This document shows positions 1-6,726 of a DNA stretch of 11,755 nt, piece by piece. A program made the translations under genes and the position numbers. The stretch is from JAOUEA01 sp040511595 (GTDB taxonomy: Bacteria; Actinomycetota; UBA4738; HRBIN12). Under the pieces are notes generated by a model. It was not told where the DNA came from and made no database searches. It saw only the letters and a list, made by a program, of their open reading frames with translations. Numbering within the stretch: position 1 is the first letter of the stretch; the number at the start of each line of letters is the position of its first letter. The DNA is taken from positions 1 to 11,755 of the forward strand of contig JBEVGU010000183.1 of NCBI GenBank assembly GCA_040511595.1, written 5' to 3'.

Positions 1-27
1 GAGCCCGCGCCCGAGCCAACGCCGCCC

Positions 28-888
28 ATGAGCCGCGTGGAGGTTCGCGACCTCGGCGAGCCCGAGGCAGTCGTGAGCGATCCGCTGGGTGAAACCTCCC
101 AGGTTCGCCTGGCCCAAACAGTGATCAGCCGCCACGTCCTGCAACCTGGCTGGAGCTGGGAGGAGCATGCCCAGCCTTCGGTCGGAACCGCCTCATGCGA
201 GCTCTACCACCGCGGCGTGGTCCTCAGCGGGCGGATGGGCATACGGACCGATGAGGGGGAGGAGCTCATCATCGGCCCCAACCAGGTGTTTGACCTACCG
301 CCCGGGCACGTGACCTGGGTAGAGGGGGACGACGTGTTGGTGATGGTCGACTGGGCCGGCGGTGCTGGATTCGACCCGCAGCCCGGTAGGGGAGCGCGTG
401 CGATGGCCACCATCCTGTTCACCGACATCGTCGACTCCACTGCTCTGGCGCGCGGCGCCGGCGACGCGTCGTGGGAGCGAACCGTGGCCATGCACGAGGA
501 TGTCGTCCGCAGTGTGCTCGCCGGCTTCGGCGGCCGCGAGATCGAGACCGCCGGCGACTCGTTCCTGGTCGTCTTCGGCAGCGCTGAGGGCGCCATCCGC
601 TGTGGACTGGCACTGGTCGGAGCCCTCGGCGCGATTCAGCTGCCGATCCGCGTCGGCATCCACAGCGGCGAGGTGGTCATGAGCGACGACCACATCCGGG
701 GCTTGGCGGTGCATGCCGCGGCCCGCATCGTGGCTCGGGCGGGAGCTGGCGAGGTCCTCGTGTCGGGTATCACTCGTGACCTTACCGAGGGCGCCACGGG
801 GTTGACGTTCGAGTCTCGGGGCCGACACCGCCTCAAGGGCCTGGATCGAGAGCACGAGCTGTTCGCCGCGGGATCGTCTTCCGGGTAG
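28..888 (+). CDS. Cupin domain fused to class III adenylate/guanylate cyclase catalytic domain
   Basis: The 286-residue soluble protein has two domains. Residues about 25-115 form a cupin: the putative metal ligands H47 (WEEH), H61 (ELYHRG after a VLSGRM strand) and H94 (PPGH) fit the family. Residues about 126-282 form a class III nucleotide cyclase domain with metal-binding D133 (FTDIVDS) and D177 (TAGDS), and R233 in the AAR motif. Two positions differ from textbook cyclases. The base-selecting Lys is E173, and the transition-state Asn four residues before R233 is H229. Similar changes occur, as I recall, in actinobacterial cyclase-like proteins, so nucleotide specificity or even activity is uncertain. 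A cupin in front suggests ligand or metal sensing coupled to cyclic-nucleotide output (inference). No membrane segment is seen. There is no clear Shine-Dalgarno before the ATG at 28, and the frame stays open to the window edge, so the true start may lie upstream. The next gene starts 51 bases downstream on the same strand. Confidence 0.85.
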   Translation: MSRVEVRDLGEPEAVVSDPLGETSQVRLAQTVISRHVLQPGWSWEEHAQPSVGTASCELYHRGVVLSGRMGIRTDEGEELIIGPNQVFDLPPGHVTWVEGDDVLVMVDWAGGAGFDPQPGRGARAMATILFTDIVDSTALARGAGDASWERTVAMHEDVVRSVLAGFGGREIETAGDSFLVVFGSAEGAIRCGLALVGALGAIQLPIRVGIHSGEVVMSDDHIRGLAVHAAARIVARAGAGEVLVSGITRDLTEGATGLTFESRGRHRLKGLDREHELFAAGSSSG

Positions 889-939
889 GGCGCCCGCGAT
901 GTGGTGGAACTGCGACGGGGTGCTCCCAGGCGACGAGCC

Positions 940-1683
940 ATGAAGCGCGGACTGTACTTGGCACCGTTCGACGAGTTGGCGGATCCGCGTCTCCTGGCCG
1001 AGCTCGCCAGGGTTGCTGAGTCCCGAGGTTGGGACGGCCTGTTCCTGTGGGATCGGATCGCGTATCCGCCCTCGAACCGCGCCGTTGCCGACCCATGGGT
1101 GGCACTCAGCGCCATCGCTTCCACGACGGACAGCCTTCGTATCGGGCCGATGATCACTCCGCTCTCCCGCAGGCGCGTCCAGAAGGTCGCACGGGAGACG
1201 GTCACGCTGGACCACCTGAGCAACGGGCGCCTCACACTGGGCGTCGGGCTCGGCAACACCGACGATCTCGGGTCGTACGGAGAGGCCATCGATCCACGCG
1301 AGCGCGCGCGCCTGCTGGATGAGGGCTTGGAGCGGCTCAGCGGATTCTGGAACGGCGCGTTCCGCCCCCTCCCGGTACAGCGCCCGCGGATTCCCATCTG
1401 GGTCGCGGCGAACTGGCCCAATCGGAGCCCGGTCCGACGCGCGGCCCGATGGGACGGGTTGTTCCCGATCGATCTGCCCGGGCCCGAGCAGCTCGCCGAA
1501 CTCGCCGAGGCTCTTCGGCAGGAGCGTGCCGGGAGCGAGGATCCCTTCGATCTCATCGTCGAAGTGTCGCCCGGAGCCGACGTTCCGGCCTGGGAAGCCG
1601 CTGGCGCGACGTGGGTGCTCACGAGTGTCGAGCCGCAGCCCCCGGAGCTCGAGATACGTGGGGTGATCGAAGCTGGTCCCTGA
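940..1683 (+). CDS. Luciferase-like (LLM class, probably F420-dependent) oxidoreductase
   Basis: This is a 247-residue TIM-barrel flavin/F420-type oxidoreductase of the bacterial luciferase-like family. The signature runs from about residue 73 to 105: TPLSRRR, then KVARE, TLDHLSNGRL and GVGLG, which is typical of actinobacterial LLM-class F420-dependent enzymes. The N-terminus (GLYLAPF, then AESRGWDGLFLWDR) is the first barrel strand and helix. The ATG at 940 is preferred over the GTG at 901 because the family begins almost directly at the first strand, and the extra 13 residues are Arg-rich and unlike the family. Only a weak AGG lies upstream of 940. At 247 residues it is shorter than the usual 280-340, but the barrel looks continuous, with no frameshift seen. 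The substrate cannot be named; cofactor F420 is inferred from the motif. It may be co-transcribed with the cupin-cyclase gene upstream. Confidence 0.85.
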   Translation: MKRGLYLAPFDELADPRLLAELARVAESRGWDGLFLWDRIAYPPSNRAVADPWVALSAIASTTDSLRIGPMITPLSRRRVQKVARETVTLDHLSNGRLTLGVGLGNTDDLGSYGEAIDPRERARLLDEGLERLSGFWNGAFRPLPVQRPRIPIWVAANWPNRSPVRRAARWDGLFPIDLPGPEQLAELAEALRQERAGSEDPFDLIVEVSPGADVPAWEAAGATWVLTSVEPQPPELEIRGVIEAGP

Positions 1684-1898
1684 TCGCAGGTCCACGAAGA
1701 GTCCTATCGATCGAGAACATGAGCGCGGCAGCAGTGCCATGCATGGACGAACCCGATCTGGTGCCGAGAGGCGGGAGCCATCCGTGACCGACGCTGATGA
1801 CCAACAACACCAGGCGACCCCGACCGTCTTGACGGTGCCGCGGTGCCGAACGGTGCCGCAGGCAAAGACGAGACCCGCCGCAATCGCCGTGGAACTCG

Positions 1899-2048
1899 CC
1901 ACACGACGGAGGTCTGCGGATATCCGTCGGCCATGACCGTCGTGAGGGCTGCGACCGGCGGACACTGGATCAACTCGAGATCAGATCTCGAGATGAGATG
2001 AGGGATCTCGGCCGACGCATGATCGCTCACGAGGCCGATGGTCGGCAT
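1899..2048 (-). pseudogene. N-terminal remnant of a PPOX-class (F420-dependent / pyridoxamine-oxidase-like) enzyme
   Basis: Read on the minus strand, this stretch gives a residue block that includes VAALTTVMADGYPQTSVVW. That is the hallmark N-terminal strand pair of PPOX-class F420-dependent oxidoreductases (split-barrel flavin/deazaflavin fold). It is preceded by an IPHLI...DLELIQ helix of the expected kind. The likely start is GTG at 2030 or ATG at 2048; neither has a good ribosome-binding site. After the Trp ending at 1899 the similarity stops. The +1 frame continues with EFHGD, which resembles the expected (C)DFDG strand, so a small indel at about 1898 is likely. Beyond that the reading frames down to 1704 look unrelated to the family. 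A full enzyme would need about 130-150 residues. I infer a decayed, truncated gene, converging on the luciferase-like gene. Confidence 0.6.
1974..1992. repeat. Perfect 19-base palindrome CTCGAGATC-A-GATCTCGAG
   Basis: Nine-base arms (1974-1982 and 1984-1992) flank a single central A. It lies inside the coding part of the PPOX remnant, encoding the SRSDLE stretch, so it may be a chance product of codon choice. It could equally be a protein-binding site acquired after the gene decayed. Confidence 0.5.
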
Positions 2049-2059
2049 GTCCGCGACCG

Positions 2060-2079
2060 CAACGTCACCGGGGACGTTG
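2060..2079. promoter_or_regulatory. Near-perfect 20-base palindrome, candidate operator
   Basis: CAACGTCACC / GGGGACGTTG is self-complementary except for one mismatched pair (A2067 with G2072). Its centre is 63 bases, about six helical turns, upstream of the centre of the LacI-type site at 2126-2139. A TTGACG hexamer (2077-2082) overlaps its right arm and could be a -35 element, but I see no good -10 at normal spacing. It may serve as an auxiliary operator for the downstream operon, or as the old operator of the decayed minus-strand gene. Confidence 0.45.
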
Positions 2080-2125
2080 ACGTCCGTTGGGATGAAGTCC
2101 TTGGAGCGTTGCCTGCGGGAAGTTG

Positions 2126-2139
2126 TGAGAACGTTATCA
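2126..2139. promoter_or_regulatory. LacI-family-type operator overlapping the -10 region of the enzyme operon
   Basis: TGAGAACGTTATCA is a 14-base dyad centred on CG, with one mismatched pair. This is the usual design of LacI/GalR/CcpA-type operators. A TATCAT hexamer (2135-2140, 5 of 6 to the -10 consensus) overlaps its right half. The best upstream -35-like hexamer is TTGCCT at 2109-2114, with a long spacer of 20. A site of the same form (TGGGAACGTTACCA) stands before the transporter genes at 6730-6743, which supports a shared repressor. Confidence 0.65.
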
Positions 2140-2176
2140 TTTTGGGGCCCGGATCCTCCGGACCGAGGGGGCTGCG

Positions 2177-2590
2177 ATGCGATCGCTCCACGCGCACAGG
2201 GATGTCGCCCGCCCGCATCCTCACCCTGAATGGTTCAGCGGCAAGGTCTGGTTCCAGGAGCTCGCGGTGTCAAGCGGCCCGCAAGATCTCGAGATCATCG
2301 CAGTGTTTTTCGACACAGGAGCGAGAACGATGCCACACACCCACGCGACCGAACAGCTCCTGTACTTCCTCGACGGCGGCGGGGTTGTCGGGGTCGAGGG
2401 TGCCCGCAGTCGGTACCGACCCGGGGGCATGGCGGTGATCCCCGCGAACACGTGGCACTGGCATGGCGCGACGCCGGAGGGACCGATGACGCACCTATCG
2501 ATCCGGCCCGGCGGTCCGTCCCTCTGGGCGCCAGAGGTGCCGATGCTCGACTGGGATTCCTACATGGATGGCGTCATCGAGGACGGATGA
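2177..2590 (+). CDS. Small cupin, Mn-cupin / hydroxynitrile-lyase-like (carboxymuconolactone-type cupin)
   Basis: This 137-residue single-domain cupin begins the enzyme operon. Motif 1 is MPHTHATEQLLYFLDG with H54, H56 and Q60; motif 2 is IPANTWHWHGATP with H94 (or H96). A three-His-plus-Gln site and the WHWHGATP...MTHLSI block are typical of the small cupins related to carboxymuconolactone-decarboxylase partners and to the Mn-dependent hydroxynitrile lyase of Granulicella. The family also includes proteins of unknown function, so the reaction is not assigned. In this sugar-catabolic context an isomerase, epimerase or lyase acting on a sugar (acid) is plausible (inference). The start is well supported: GAGGGGG at 2165-2171 lies 5 bases before the ATG, and the LacI-type site sits just upstream. 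Its TGA overlaps the ATG of the next gene (ATGA), indicating translational coupling. Confidence 0.85.
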   Translation: MRSLHAHRDVARPHPHPEWFSGKVWFQELAVSSGPQDLEIIAVFFDTGARTMPHTHATEQLLYFLDGGGVVGVEGARSRYRPGGMAVIPANTWHWHGATPEGPMTHLSIRPGGPSLWAPEVPMLDWDSYMDGVIEDG

Positions 2591-5235
2591 TCGCACCACA
2601 CCCCAGCGCGATCACGATCACGATCGATCACAGCGCCATCGCGACGACGGCGCCGGTATCGTGGGCCGTGGGTCTGCTGCGCGACGCCTTCGCCCGGCAA
2701 CAGGTGGCCACTCGCGTCGTGCTCGACGACGATCCGTCCGGGCCAGCCGTGAACGTGGCTGGGGGTGACCGGTCCCCGGCCGCGCAACGCATCGCGCGGA
2801 CCGGCACCGCGATCCCGCACGGGGACGAGGCCTTCGTCGTCTCCCCAGACCCCGGCGACGACGACCTCACGCTCATCTGGGGCAGTGGCGTACGCGGTCT
2901 CGTCTATGGGGTCCTCGAGCTTGCCGACCGCCTCGACCACGCGACGCAAGGGGCCCCGGCGCGCCCGCGGTCGCCGATCGTGGGCCGTCCGTCGAACGAG
3001 GTCCGCAGCGTGGCGCGGCTGTTCTGCAGCGAGGTCGAAGACCTGGGGTGGTTCCGCGACGAGGGTTTCTGGGATCGCTACCTCTCGATGCTCGTGGGGC
3101 AGCGCTTCAACCGGTTCAGTCTCACGCTCGGCCTGGGCTACAACTACCATCGCGGAATCACCGACGCGTATCTGTACTTCGCCTACCCGTTCCTGGTGTC
3201 CGTACCCGGCTCCGACGTCCGGGTCCCGCAGCTGCCGGACGAGGAGCGCGATCGGAACCTCTCGATGCTCCGCCACATCTCGGACGCGTGCGCGGCTCGC
3301 GGGCTCGACTTCCAGCTCGGGCTGTGGACGCACGCGTACGACTGGATCGACAGCCCCGAGGCCCGGCACGCGATCGAGGGGCTGACGCCCGAGCGCCACG
3401 CCGCGTACTGCCGCGACGCGCTCACGGTGATGCTCGAGGCGTGCCCGTCCGTCGGAGGCGTGACCTTCCGCATCCACGGCGAGAGCGGGATCCCCGAACG
3501 GAGCTGGGACTTCTGGCGGACCGTGTTCTCCGGCGTTGCGGCGTGCGGCCGTCGCGTGGGGATCGATCTGCACGCGAAGGGACTCGACGAGCGCACGCTG
3601 CAGGACGCGCTCGACACGGGCCTGCCCGTGACCGTGTCGCCGAAGTTCTGGGCCGAGCACATGGGGCCCCCGTACCATCAGGCGGCGATCCGAGAGCACG
3701 AGCGCCCGGTGCGGGAGGACCCGAGCTCCCGGAGCGAGTGGCACCGACACATGGCGGTGAGTGAAGGGAGCCGGCCGTTCACGCGATACGGGTACGCCGA
3801 CTTCCTCCGCGAGGACCGGAGCTACGCCGTCGTGTTCCGGCTGTGGGCAGGCACGCAGCGAGTGCTGCTATGGGGCGATCCGGCGACGGCCGCCGGCTAC
3901 GGGCGTGCCGCCGCGCTCGCCGGCAGCCAGGGGCTCGAGTGGTGCGAGCCGCTTACGTTCAAGGGGCGGGAGGGGACGGGGACCCCCGGCTCCTCGCGCA
4001 CCGGATACGCGGATCCGTCGCTGGAGCCGGCCGACGACTGGGAGAAGTACGCGTACACATACCGGCTACTCGGCCGCCTCACGTACGACCCGGCGACCCC
4101 CCCCGAACAGTGGCAGCGTTCCCTCGAGTGCACCTTCGGGGCGATGGCGCCGGCGGCCGAGGCGGCGCTCGCGAGCGCAAGCCGGATCCTGCCGCTCGTG
4201 ACCGTCGCGCACCACCCGTCCGCCTCGAACAACTACTACTGGCCCGAGCTCTACACCGACATGCCGATCGTGTGGTCCGAGGACGGGACCAGACCACATC
4301 CGTACCTCGACACCCCCCAACCGCGACGGTTCGGCACGGCGAGCCCGCTCGACCCTGAGGTGTTCTCCGACGTCGCCGGGTTCGTCGCGGAGCTGCTCGC
4401 AGGAGAGCCCGACGGACGGATGTCGCCCCTGCAGGTCGCCGACCGGCTCCAGGCGCTCGCCATGAGCGCCTCCCGGCGGATCGGTCGGATCGAGGAGAAC
4501 CTTCGCGACCATGAGGCGGGCGCTCGTCGTTGGCTCGTCGACGTCCGGATCCTCGCGGCGCTCGGCCGGTTCTTCGCCGCGAAGCTCCGGGCAGCGGTGT
4601 GGTACGAGCTGTACGTCGGGACCGGCGATCCTGAGGCGCTCCGGCTCGCCGTCGAGCAGCTGACCAGGGGCCGGGACGCCTGGCTCGACGCGTCGGAACG
4701 AGCCGGCGTCTACGTGCGCGACCTTACCTACGGCCCCGAGCTGCGCTTGCGAGGCCACTGGGCCGATCGCCTGCCTGCGATCGACGCCGACCTCCGAGAC
4801 ATGCGCGATCGTGTGGGCGCAGCGGTGACGCGGCCAGCGCGATCCGACATTGTGCGCCGGGTCACAGCTGCGGCGCGCCCGGTCGACGTTGCGCACCAGC
4901 CCACCGACGCCTTCGTGCCGGGGACACCGTTGGGCCTGCGCGTCGAGGTCTGCGGAGAGGGGGCCGACCGGGTGGCCGGCATCCGCGTGCGGTACCGCCC
5001 GATGAACCAAGCGCTGGAGGTCCAGAGCCGTGAGATGGACCGGACGGATGGCGGTTTCGAGACCGAGCTGCCGGGGGCGGAGCTCACGGGCGAGTACCCG
5101 CTCGCGTACGCGTTCGAGATCCGCGACCGAGACGGCATGGCGTGGCGGCATCCGGGGCTCGGGCGCACGCTCTCGGAACGACCGTACGTCGTGATCCGGC
5201 CGAGACGGGAGAGGAGCTCGGATGGACCCTGCTGA
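2587..5235 (+). CDS. Large cytoplasmic putative glycoside hydrolase, alpha-glucuronidase (GH67)-like architecture
   Basis: The 882-residue protein has no signal peptide. Residues 1-120 form an alpha/beta domain ending in GVRGLVYGVLELADRL, like the N-terminal domain of GH67/GH20 enzymes. Residues about 135-470 look like a TIM barrel, with strand-like blocks NRFSLTLGLGYNY, FQLGLWTHAY, VTFRIHGESG, VGIDLHAKG and VTVSPKFWAEH. E299 and E304 (HGESGIPE), the Asp and Glu of the LDE after HAKG, and E357 are candidate catalytic acids. A mostly helical segment (about 612-715) follows, then a C-terminal beta-sandwich-like domain (about 764-877). The family call rests on architecture, not on close recognition, and the catalytic residues are not proven. 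The start is the ATG at 2587, overlapping the cupin stop, with GAGGA at 2579-2583. The same frame is open upstream to 2230, but that part lies inside the cupin gene. Lack of a signal peptide implies action on imported oligosaccharides, matching the downstream ABC importer. Confidence 0.65.
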   Translation: MIAPHPSAITITIDHSAIATTAPVSWAVGLLRDAFARQQVATRVVLDDDPSGPAVNVAGGDRSPAAQRIARTGTAIPHGDEAFVVSPDPGDDDLTLIWGSGVRGLVYGVLELADRLDHATQGAPARPRSPIVGRPSNEVRSVARLFCSEVEDLGWFRDEGFWDRYLSMLVGQRFNRFSLTLGLGYNYHRGITDAYLYFAYPFLVSVPGSDVRVPQLPDEERDRNLSMLRHISDACAARGLDFQLGLWTHAYDWIDSPEARHAIEGLTPERHAAYCRDALTVMLEACPSVGGVTFRIHGESGIPERSWDFWRTVFSGVAACGRRVGIDLHAKGLDERTLQDALDTGLPVTVSPKFWAEHMGPPYHQAAIREHERPVREDPSSRSEWHRHMAVSEGSRPFTRYGYADFLREDRSYAVVFRLWAGTQRVLLWGDPATAAGYGRAAALAGSQGLEWCEPLTFKGREGTGTPGSSRTGYADPSLEPADDWEKYAYTYRLLGRLTYDPATPPEQWQRSLECTFGAMAPAAEAALASASRILPLVTVAHHPSASNNYYWPELYTDMPIVWSEDGTRPHPYLDTPQPRRFGTASPLDPEVFSDVAGFVAELLAGEPDGRMSPLQVADRLQALAMSASRRIGRIEENLRDHEAGARRWLVDVRILAALGRFFAAKLRAAVWYELYVGTGDPEALRLAVEQLTRGRDAWLDASERAGVYVRDLTYGPELRLRGHWADRLPAIDADLRDMRDRVGAAVTRPARSDIVRRVTAAARPVDVAHQPTDAFVPGTPLGLRVEVCGEGADRVAGIRVRYRPMNQALEVQSREMDRTDGGFETELPGAELTGEYPLAYAFEIRDRDGMAWRHPGLGRTLSERPYVVIRPRRERSSDGPC

Positions 5236-5605
5236 CGATCTCGTGGTCACGCGACGCCTGTCGGTCGACGCGCGGCCGTCCTGGTCCGACGTGACGTCGG
5301 CGGGGACGTTCCGGGTGGAGCCCGACGGGCAGTTCGACCGTCACTTCCACGACTGCGACGAGTACTGGCTCGTGTTCTCTGGGCGCGCGCGTGTGCTCGT
5401 CGGCTCGCAGACCTTTGACGTCGGGCCCGGCGACATCGTCTGCACGCCCCCCGCTACGGTGCACGACGTCGTCGGCGTCTCCGAGACCCTGGAAGCGTTC
5501 TGGTTCGAGGGCAGGACGCCAGAAGGTGGCCGGATCGGTCACCTCCACGAGACGTCGGAGGACGCGGGCGGCCACGCCGTTCCGCGGCTGATGGAAGACG
5601 CGTGA
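5222..5605 (+). CDS. Small cupin with complete HxH-E-H metal site (possible sugar-acid isomerase, KdgF-like size)
   Basis: This is a 127-residue single-domain cupin. Motif 1 gives H41, H43 and E47 (RHFHDCDEYW), followed by the FSGRARVLVG turn. Motif 2 gives H81 in GPGDIVCTPPATVHDV, so all four classical metal ligands are present. The rest of the barrel is standard and ends in an acidic tail. Strong ribosome-binding purines (GGGAGAGGAG, 5207-5216) lie 5 bases before the ATG. The start lies 14 bases inside the end of the hydrolase gene, and the stop overlaps the GTG of the dehydrogenase gene, so all are co-translated. Small cupins of this size in uronate clusters include KdgF, which opens the ring of uronates. 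That role is a hypothesis from context; a cupin of unknown function in sugar metabolism is the safe call. It is not obviously a duplicate of the cupin at 2177: its ligand set and flanking sequence differ. Confidence 0.85.
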   Translation: MDPADDLVVTRRLSVDARPSWSDVTSAGTFRVEPDGQFDRHFHDCDEYWLVFSGRARVLVGSQTFDVGPGDIVCTPPATVHDVVGVSETLEAFWFEGRTPEGGRIGHLHETSEDAGGHAVPRLMEDA

Positions 5606-6726
5606 CGACGTCGGCACGCAGACCTCGAGTCGTGATCCTCGGGCCGACGTCCGAGGGCAGCCCCGCAGACACCGACCCGAACGCCGCGCAACACGGCGGA
5701 CCGTCGTACCGCGCGCTCGCGGACGACCTCCTTTCGCCACACGCCCACGTGGTGCATGTGAGCTGGTCGCCCGACGAGCCGCGGGAGGAGCGAACGGCGC
5801 GCCTCGACGCATCGCTCGCCGACGCCGCCGCGCTGGTGACGATGCCCTGGCTCCTCGTGTCCAGTCAGGATCCGCCAGTCTTCGACCGCGAGCATCTCTC
5901 GAAGGCACCGAGCCTCCGCGTGATTGCGGGGACGCATGATTTCCGGCTGGCCTGGATCGATCTCGAGGCCGCCGCGGAGCGCGGCGTCGCGGTGGTCGAC
6001 ACATCGAGGTCGATGACGCCGACCGTGGCGGAGTTCGGGGTCGGCATCACCTTCGCGCTGCTCCGGCGGATCCCGGAAGCGATCGACGTGGTCCGCCGAG
6101 GGGGATGGATGCCTCCCATGGACGGGACCGAGCACGTGTTCCGCGATCTCGCCGACTGCAGCGTCGGCCTCGCCGGCTACGGCAGCATCAACCGCCACTA
6201 CCGACGGTTCATCCGGCCGTACGGGTGTGCGGTCAGCACGTTCGATCCGCTCATCGACGATGCCGTGCTCTCCGGTGACGACGTCGCGCGCGCGACGTCG
6301 CTCGAGGAGCTCGCCGACGGGAGCGACATCTTCGTCGTGGCGATCCCGCCCACCCCGTCGACGCTCCGCATCGTCGATCGTGCGGTCATCGAGCAGCTCG
6401 CCACAGGGTCGCTGTTCGTGCTGCTGAGTCGGATGGCCGTCGTCGAACAGGATGCGCTCTGGGAGCGCGCCCGTGCCGGCGAGCTCCGGGTCGGCGTCGA
6501 CGTCTTCGACCCCGAACCACCTCCCGCGGACGCGTGGTTCCGCACCGCCCAGAACGTCCTCCCCACCCCGCATATCGCCGGGAACGCGCGGTTCGCGCAC
6601 GAGCGGTGCTTCCGGGAAGCCTGCACGGACGTCGTGCGCGTATTGACGGGAGAGGCGCCCGGGTACGCCGTCGTAGCCAGGGACCGGGGCTTCTACGAGG
6701 GGTCGATCGACTGGGTTTACGGGTGA
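5602..6726 (+). CDS. D-2-hydroxyacid dehydrogenase family NAD(P)-binding protein
   Basis: The 374-residue protein matches the D-isomer-specific 2-hydroxyacid dehydrogenase fold (SerA/glyoxylate reductase-like). The catalytic triad positions are filled: R277 (LLSRMAVVEQDAL), E305 (DVFDPEPP) and H324 (TPHIAGN). The dinucleotide-binding motif at 192-197 reads GYGSIN, so the third glycine of GxGxxG is Asn. This is preceded by the VGLAG strand, and FDP (about 214-216) closes the second strand. The substrate-binding loop carries LVSSQDPPVFD and VIAGTHDFRLAWID. The enzyme would interconvert a 2-oxo acid and a D-2-hydroxy acid, perhaps a sugar-acid intermediate (inference). GTG at 5602 is the start: it gives a 4-base overlap with the cupin stop and has GGAAG at 5593-5597. 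The next gene begins 134 bases downstream, after its own promoter-like region. The substrate and the NAD/NADP choice cannot be told. Confidence 0.88.
   Translation: MTTSARRPRVVILGPTSEGSPADTDPNAAQHGGPSYRALADDLLSPHAHVVHVSWSPDEPREERTARLDASLADAAALVTMPWLLVSSQDPPVFDREHLSKAPSLRVIAGTHDFRLAWIDLEAAAERGVAVVDTSRSMTPTVAEFGVGITFALLRRIPEAIDVVRRGGWMPPMDGTEHVFRDLADCSVGLAGYGSINRHYRRFIRPYGCAVSTFDPLIDDAVLSGDDVARATSLEELADGSDIFVVAIPPTPSTLRIVDRAVIEQLATGSLFVLLSRMAVVEQDALWERARAGELRVGVDVFDPEPPPADAWFRTAQNVLPTPHIAGNARFAHERCFREACTDVVRVLTGEAPGYAVVARDRGFYEGSIDWVYG

Larger units (their letters stand above)
1684..2176. other. Gene-free interval with pseudogene remnant and palindromes
   Basis: This is 493 bases without an intact gene. 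It holds the PPOX remnant on the minus strand, a perfect 19-base odd palindrome at 1974-1992, three copies of CGGTGCCG at 1833-1840, 1841-1848 and 1851-1858, a 20-base near-palindrome at 2060-2079, and a LacI-type operator at 2126-2139. No convincing terminator follows the luciferase-like gene. The small open frames on either strand look like chance. Confidence 0.7.

Noticed and set aside
1737..1746. CCATGCATGG palindrome considered as an operator
   Set aside because: It is only 10 bases, differs from the AACGTT sites and lies far from any gene start.
1833..1858. Three copies of CGGTGCCG, considered as an iteron or small repeat array
   Set aside because: The units are too short and few, with unequal spacing, and there are no other copies nearby.
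1739..1936. 65-residue + strand open frame considered as a small gene
   Set aside because: It has no ribosome-binding site and no recognisable sequence, and it overlaps the decayed PPOX region.
295..1965. 556-residue open frame on the minus strand opposite the cyclase and luciferase-like genes
   Set aside because: It has Arg/Pro/Gly-rich content with no recognisable motif, lies fully antisense to two genes with clear domains, and is a usual by-product of GC-rich coding sequence.
2230..2586. Possible 119-residue N-terminal extension of the hydrolase
   Set aside because: It overlaps the cupin gene in another frame and reads as Arg-rich noise; the ATG at 2587 with a 4-base stop overlap is the natural start.
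4066..5250. 394-residue minus-strand open frame opposite the hydrolase gene
   Set aside because: It has no family motifs and a His/Arg/Glu-rich composition; the + strand frame carries domain-like, fold-consistent sequence.
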